Source: Natronoglycomyces albus
Lineage (GTDB): Bacteria > Actinomycetota > Actinomycetes > Mycobacteriales > Micromonosporaceae
Length of the DNA stretch: 64,000 nt
Direction of reading: 5' to 3'
Assembly: GCF_016925535.1 (NCBI RefSeq)
Contig: NZ_CP070496.1
Span: 62,001 to 126,000 of the forward strand
Shown: in pieces, positions 61,081 through 64,000 of the stretch
Position numbering within the stretch: the first letter of the stretch is position 1
Layout: the number at the start of each line of letters is the position of its first letter
Translations under genes and position numbers: made by a program
Notes under the pieces: generated by a model
Told to the model about the DNA's origin: nothing
What the model saw: only the letters and a program-made list of their open reading frames with translations
The model's database searches: none

Positions 61081-62498
61081 GCCCCACGCTCCCTAAGGAG
61101 GCGTTCCAACTCCCCATAGACCGCACCTTCCCCGCTACGGTGAAACGCCGTCCGCACCGACAAACCCTCAGAACCGGTCTGCAACAGGCCCACCTCACCC
61201 ACAACCCGCCGATTTCCATCCCGGCGCAGATGCACCACCACCCGCAACGCCGCCTCCAACTGAGCATGCAAACCAGCCCTACTCAACCCATGCGGCAACG
61301 TCAACGCCTCCAGTCGAGCCGGAACATCCGCAGCCGCATTGCAGTGCAACGTCCCCGCCCCACCGTCATGGCCGGTATTCAGAGCCGCCAGCAACTCAGT
61401 CACCTCGGCACCACGACACTCACCGACGATGACCCGATCCGGCCGCATACGCAGCGACTCCCGCACTAGATCCGCCAGCGTGACCACACCCTGCCCCTCA
61501 ACATTCGCGGGCCGCGCCTCCAGGGAAATCACATGCGGATGATCGGGCCGCAGCTCGGCGGCATCCTCAACCAAAACCAGCCGTTCCGAATCGTTCGCCA
61601 ATGACAGCAAAGACGCCAACAACGTGGTCTTTCCAGTACCCGTGCCCCCCGTGACCAGGAAAGGCAGCCGCGCCCGCACCACTCGGTGCAACAAACCAGC
61701 CAACGCCTCAGTCAACGTCTGGCACTCAACCAGCTGCGCCAAAGTAAACGCCCGAGACCGATGCGTGCGAAAACTCAAGTACGGACCACTACCCGCCACC
61801 GGCCGCAACATCGCGTGAAACCGGGTCCCATCGGCCATACGAACGTCCACAAACGGATTTCCATCATCAAGCCGCCGCCCCGCCACCGCCGCCAACCGAC
61901 ACGCGAGCGACCGAACATCATCCTCACCTCCGAGGAGAACGTCGACCCGCTCCAAACCGTCACCACGGTCAACCCACACCCCGTCAACACCGTTCACCAC
62001 CACATCGCTGACTGCCGGATCATTCAGCAACGGTTGAAGCGGGCCCGCCCCAACCAGATCCGCCTCCACCAACTCCGAGACCCGCAAGAGCGAATCGTGA
62101 TCGACCGGGGCGGCATCCGAATCCCGCACCGAACGCACAATTTGAGCACTATGCGGAACCGAGCTCGTCCGGCCCGCCAAGTCGCTACGGACCTGACCCA
62201 CCAATGACCGCTCAGCCATGGCGCTACCCACGGACGACAAAGCCCGCTGATTTCGTGAGCCCGACAGACGTGAAGCACGCGAGGCCACGGCCTCCGCCGC
62301 CGGAGCGCCCTTCCCGGGCCGCCGGAAAAATCGCCCGAAACCTGAAGACGAGCTCACTTCCCGAGCAGAAAACCGGGGCGCGAACACGCGCGGCAAAGGG
62401 GAAAGGTCAGCCCCCTCGGATCGGCGTCCCTCGCGGGCCACTTCAACCCCAGGAACGTCATCGCACCGTTTAGCCGCCACATCGTTCCCTGGGCTCAT
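61077..62498 (-). CDS. tadA: TadA/CpaF-type secretion ATPase
   Basis: A 473-residue hexameric ATPase energising Tad pilus assembly. The first ~130 residues are variable; then an N-terminal domain (LLRVSELVEADLVGAGPLQP, DPAVSDVVVNGVDGVWVDRG) and the RecA-like core: Walker A FLVTGGTGTGKTTLLASLLS, the Asp box VLVEDAAELRPDHPHVISLE, Walker B region LRMRPDRVIVGECRGAEVTE and His box LNTGHDGGAGTLHCNAAADV. ATG 62498 overlaps the ssd stop (TGATGA) with GGAGG 7 bases upstream; a GTG directly before it is less likely. It is translationally coupled on both sides. Confidence 0.92.
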   Translation of the reverse strand: MSPGNDVAAKRCDDVPGVEVAREGRRSEGADLSPLPRVFAPRFSAREVSSSSGFGRFFRRPGKGAPAAEAVASRASRLSGSRNQRALSSVGSAMAERSLVGQVRSDLAGRTSSVPHSAQIVRSVRDSDAAPVDHDSLLRVSELVEADLVGAGPLQPLLNDPAVSDVVVNGVDGVWVDRGDGLERVDVLLGGEDDVRSLACRLAAVAGRRLDDGNPFVDVRMADGTRFHAMLRPVAGSGPYLSFRTHRSRAFTLAQLVECQTLTEALAGLLHRVVRARLPFLVTGGTGTGKTTLLASLLSLANDSERLVLVEDAAELRPDHPHVISLEARPANVEGQGVVTLADLVRESLRMRPDRVIVGECRGAEVTELLAALNTGHDGGAGTLHCNAAADVPARLEALTLPHGLSRAGLHAQLEAALRVVVHLRRDGNRRVVGEVGLLQTGSEGLSVRTAFHRSGEGAVYGELERLLRERGA

Positions 62499-63640
62499 CA
62501 CGCGACCTCCAGCTTCGCATTAACAGGAGCAAATGTCTCCGCACGTCGAAGCAGATAGCCGCACAGCGACCGCACCTCATCCATCGCCCGGCGCTGGCCG
62601 GGAAAGAGCCCTGCCCGTCGCAGTGGAGGCAATGTGCCCTTACGAAGCCACGTGGCGAGTTTCGGTACCGTCGGCAGCGCCCCCCACTGTTCGAGCCCAA
62701 GTTGGTCGGCGACGGACTTTGGAACCACGCGGTTACGGTTACCCCAACCTCGAACCGCGGAGGCAGCGCCTGACCGTTGAACGACTCCCACGTGCGACCA
62801 ATGGGGCCGATACTTCGATGCGACAGTCTGGGCTGCGGAAATGGCCCGCGCGTCCTCGGGGATGACAATCACCCCCGCCGTGCAGAACTGCGCGGCTCGG
62901 GCTGAAGACACATCTGGTTGCCGAGGCAAGTCCACGACCACGACACTTGCGGCGATGCGAGCGGCGTGCAAAATCGCGGCCACGTTCTCCGACGAGGGCT
63001 CGCAAGGGCTGTCTTGGTCGGGCGCCAAGATGTGCAAGCCATGACGATGGGGAAGTTCAGACAGCAGGCGCTGCGGATCGAGCGCGCCCTGGCATTGTGC
63101 GAGTGCTGGCCATCGCCACCCGTGGACGTGTGCCATGCCAGCGGCCACGTCGGCTCCTTGACCCTGTAGATCAAGATCGACCAAGACCGCACGCTTCCCG
63201 CCATCGGCATAGATGGTGGCGGCAGTCAACGCCAGCTGGCTGGCCCCCACACCACCGCTACCGCCGACGAACCCGAGGATTGGGGCGGCAGAGGTGTGAC
63301 CGTTGGCGCGCGTGAATCGGTCCAGCAGCCATCCGGTGGCTTCGGGAAGTTCGATCACAGCCGTGGCACCGAGCTGAATGGCGGGTGGCCACACTGGTTC
63401 TGCTCGCGAGGTTTGTCTCTTGAGGACGATGACGTCGTGTCTGGCAGCAAGGCCAGCCGCCGCGCAGTTGGCCGCTTGGTCGGAGCCGACCAAGACCAAA
63501 GGAGATGTTTGCCAATGCATTCGCGCCTCCTCCAGGGTCGGCACATGCACCAAAGGGTGTCCACATGCGGCCGCGATGGTGGTGACGTGCTTAATGAGGT
63601 GGCGATCGCGGGAAATCAGGAACGATGGAATTGGTCTCAT
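62498..63640 (-). CDS. ssd: Septum-site-determining-like ParA/MinD protein (Ssd/CpaE type)
   Basis: A 380-residue protein like mycobacterial Ssd (Rv3660c) and CpaE. Residues 1-105 form a response-regulator-like head (FLISRDRHLIKHVTTIAAA ... VLVGSDQAANCAAAGLAARH). The ParA/MinD-like ATPase domain begins ILGFVGGSGGVGASQLALTA at about 120: the P-loop has Ala where the catalytic Lys-Thr would be, so nucleotide hydrolysis may be lost or altered. Then come RAVLVDLDLQGQGADVAAGM and SVVVVDLPRQPDVSSARAAQ. It should localise Tad machinery or affect septum placement. AAGGAG before ATG 63640 fixes the start; the frame opens upstream. First gene of the Tad operon. Confidence 0.88.
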   Translation of the reverse strand: MRPIPSFLISRDRHLIKHVTTIAAACGHPLVHVPTLEEARMHWQTSPLVLVGSDQAANCAAAGLAARHDVIVLKRQTSRAEPVWPPAIQLGATAVIELPEATGWLLDRFTRANGHTSAAPILGFVGGSGGVGASQLALTAATIYADGGKRAVLVDLDLQGQGADVAAGMAHVHGWRWPALAQCQGALDPQRLLSELPHRHGLHILAPDQDSPCEPSSENVAAILHAARIAASVVVVDLPRQPDVSSARAAQFCTAGVIVIPEDARAISAAQTVASKYRPHWSHVGVVQRSGAASAVRGWGNRNRVVPKSVADQLGLEQWGALPTVPKLATWLRKGTLPPLRRAGLFPGQRRAMDEVRSLCGYLLRRAETFAPVNAKLEVA

Positions 63641-63687
63641 GTGGCTCCTTGTGGTGAATTCATTGCTAAGAGTTACTTTCCGCCACA

Positions 63688-63750
63688 TGTCAACGGTTGA
63701 CAAGAAAAAAATATTGAGGCTGTGGATAACCTGTCCAGCCCTGTGGATAA
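63688..63750. promoter_or_regulatory. DnaA boxes and palindrome upstream of ssd
   Basis: TGTGGATAA, the exact complement of the DnaA box TTATCCACA, occurs at 63721-63729 and 63742-63750, 21 bp apart (two helical turns). Beside them lie the AT-rich run AAGAAAAAAATATTGAG and the palindrome TGTCAAC-G-GTTGACA (63688-63702). On the minus strand, TTGACA of the palindrome could serve as a -35 element for ssd. Confidence 0.7.
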
Positions 63751-63836
63751 CTGTGCCCTGCGGCGTGAAAATGTACGCACGTCGCACATAAATGGACGAC
63801 ACGCTGAAGAAAAAGGATGCTCAACTCGGGGGCACT

Positions 63837-64000
63837 ATGTTCTCCCAAAGAGCCACCATCGGTGGCGACTGGCCTGAACCGGCAAGGATGGGCCAACGTG
63901 AGCGCAGCAGGGAGGCTTCGCTGAGTTTCCATCCGGATCGGCGTGGCGATCAAGGCGCTGACAATGAGCGCCGGTCGCTCATCGAGGTCGGGCACCATCG
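63837..64000 (+). CDS. Possible partial ORF at right edge
   Basis: ATG 63837 opens a frame that stays open for 54 codons to the window end, encoding a charged, Arg-rich start (MFSQRATIGGDWPEPARMG ...). In related loci the gene divergent to ssd is a HAD-family hydrolase, but no HAD motif is visible in this stretch. It could be an N-terminal extension or non-coding leader. Low support. Confidence 0.2.
   Translation, partial: MFSQRATIGGDWPEPARMGQRERSREASLSFHPDRRGDQGADNERRSLIEVGHH

Overview
The window reads as chromosome of a high-GC Actinomycetota. It has a citA/serC neighbourhood, a mycosin-type subtilase with WXG100/PPE-like proteins, a Tad/Flp locus laid out like the mycobacterial Rv3654c-Rv3660c block, DrrAB-type ABC genes, MmyB-type XRE and Lrp/TetR regulators, and codon usage dominated by G/C third positions. 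A full choline-to-betaine module suggests salt or osmotic adaptation. Together these fit Glycomycetaceae/Micromonosporales-like bacteria, but genus cannot be fixed from sequence reading alone. No tRNA, rRNA, CRISPR array or transposase was seen.

Layout. 1-14.8 kb: an aldehyde dehydrogenase entering from the left edge, a Gln-rich membrane protein, citrate synthase, a Tat-type PIG-L deacetylase with a beta-propeller tail, serC, a fructosamine-kinase-like protein, a miniature UvrD-like helicase, an SGNH hydrolase with a 30-residue membrane peptide behind it, a DUF4253-like protein, a 35-bp tandem repeat array, and a peptidoglycan amidase. 15-21.3 kb: betT-betA-betB on the minus strand with divergent betI. 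21.4-23.2 kb: a gamma-synthase/lyase PLP enzyme divergent from an Lrp regulator. 23.5-33.1 kb: an accessory island with a lipoprotein, two coupled pairs of type VII-secretion-like proteins, an orphan mycosin and a three-gene coupled operon of unknown function. The ESX core genes (eccB, C, D, E) are absent here.

33.7-45.1 kb: a quinone reductase with divergent XRE regulator, an 1103-residue ATPase regulator, drrA/drrB, a phosphinothricin-acetyltransferase-like GNAT, a thioredoxin/NHL protein and an LppU-like membrane protein. 45.1-46.4 kb is non-coding apart from a cluster of hairpins that ends at a strong ribosome binding site and a 22-codon ORF. 46.4-49.9 kb: E2, E1-beta and E1-alpha of a 2-oxo-acid dehydrogenase complex. 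50.7-56.9 kb: small envelope/hypothetical genes, a DDAH-like amidinotransferase-fold enzyme, and a TetR/cupin/ABM-like cluster. 57.2-63.6 kb: a Tad locus (ssd, tadA, fused tadBC, Flp-like pilin, two TadE-like proteins), all minus strand.

The least ordinary signals are: a dispersed ~100-bp repeat in three copies (near 3.9, 51.4 and 54.9 kb), two of which share a peptide reading frame; a perfect 16-bp parS sequence inside the fused tadBC gene; two perfect DnaA boxes 21 bp apart beside a palindrome upstream of ssd; a hairpin-conserving tandem repeat between convergent genes; a structured intergenic element at 45.7-45.97 kb; and sequence similarity between a lipoprotein and the middle of its neighbouring large type-VII-like protein.
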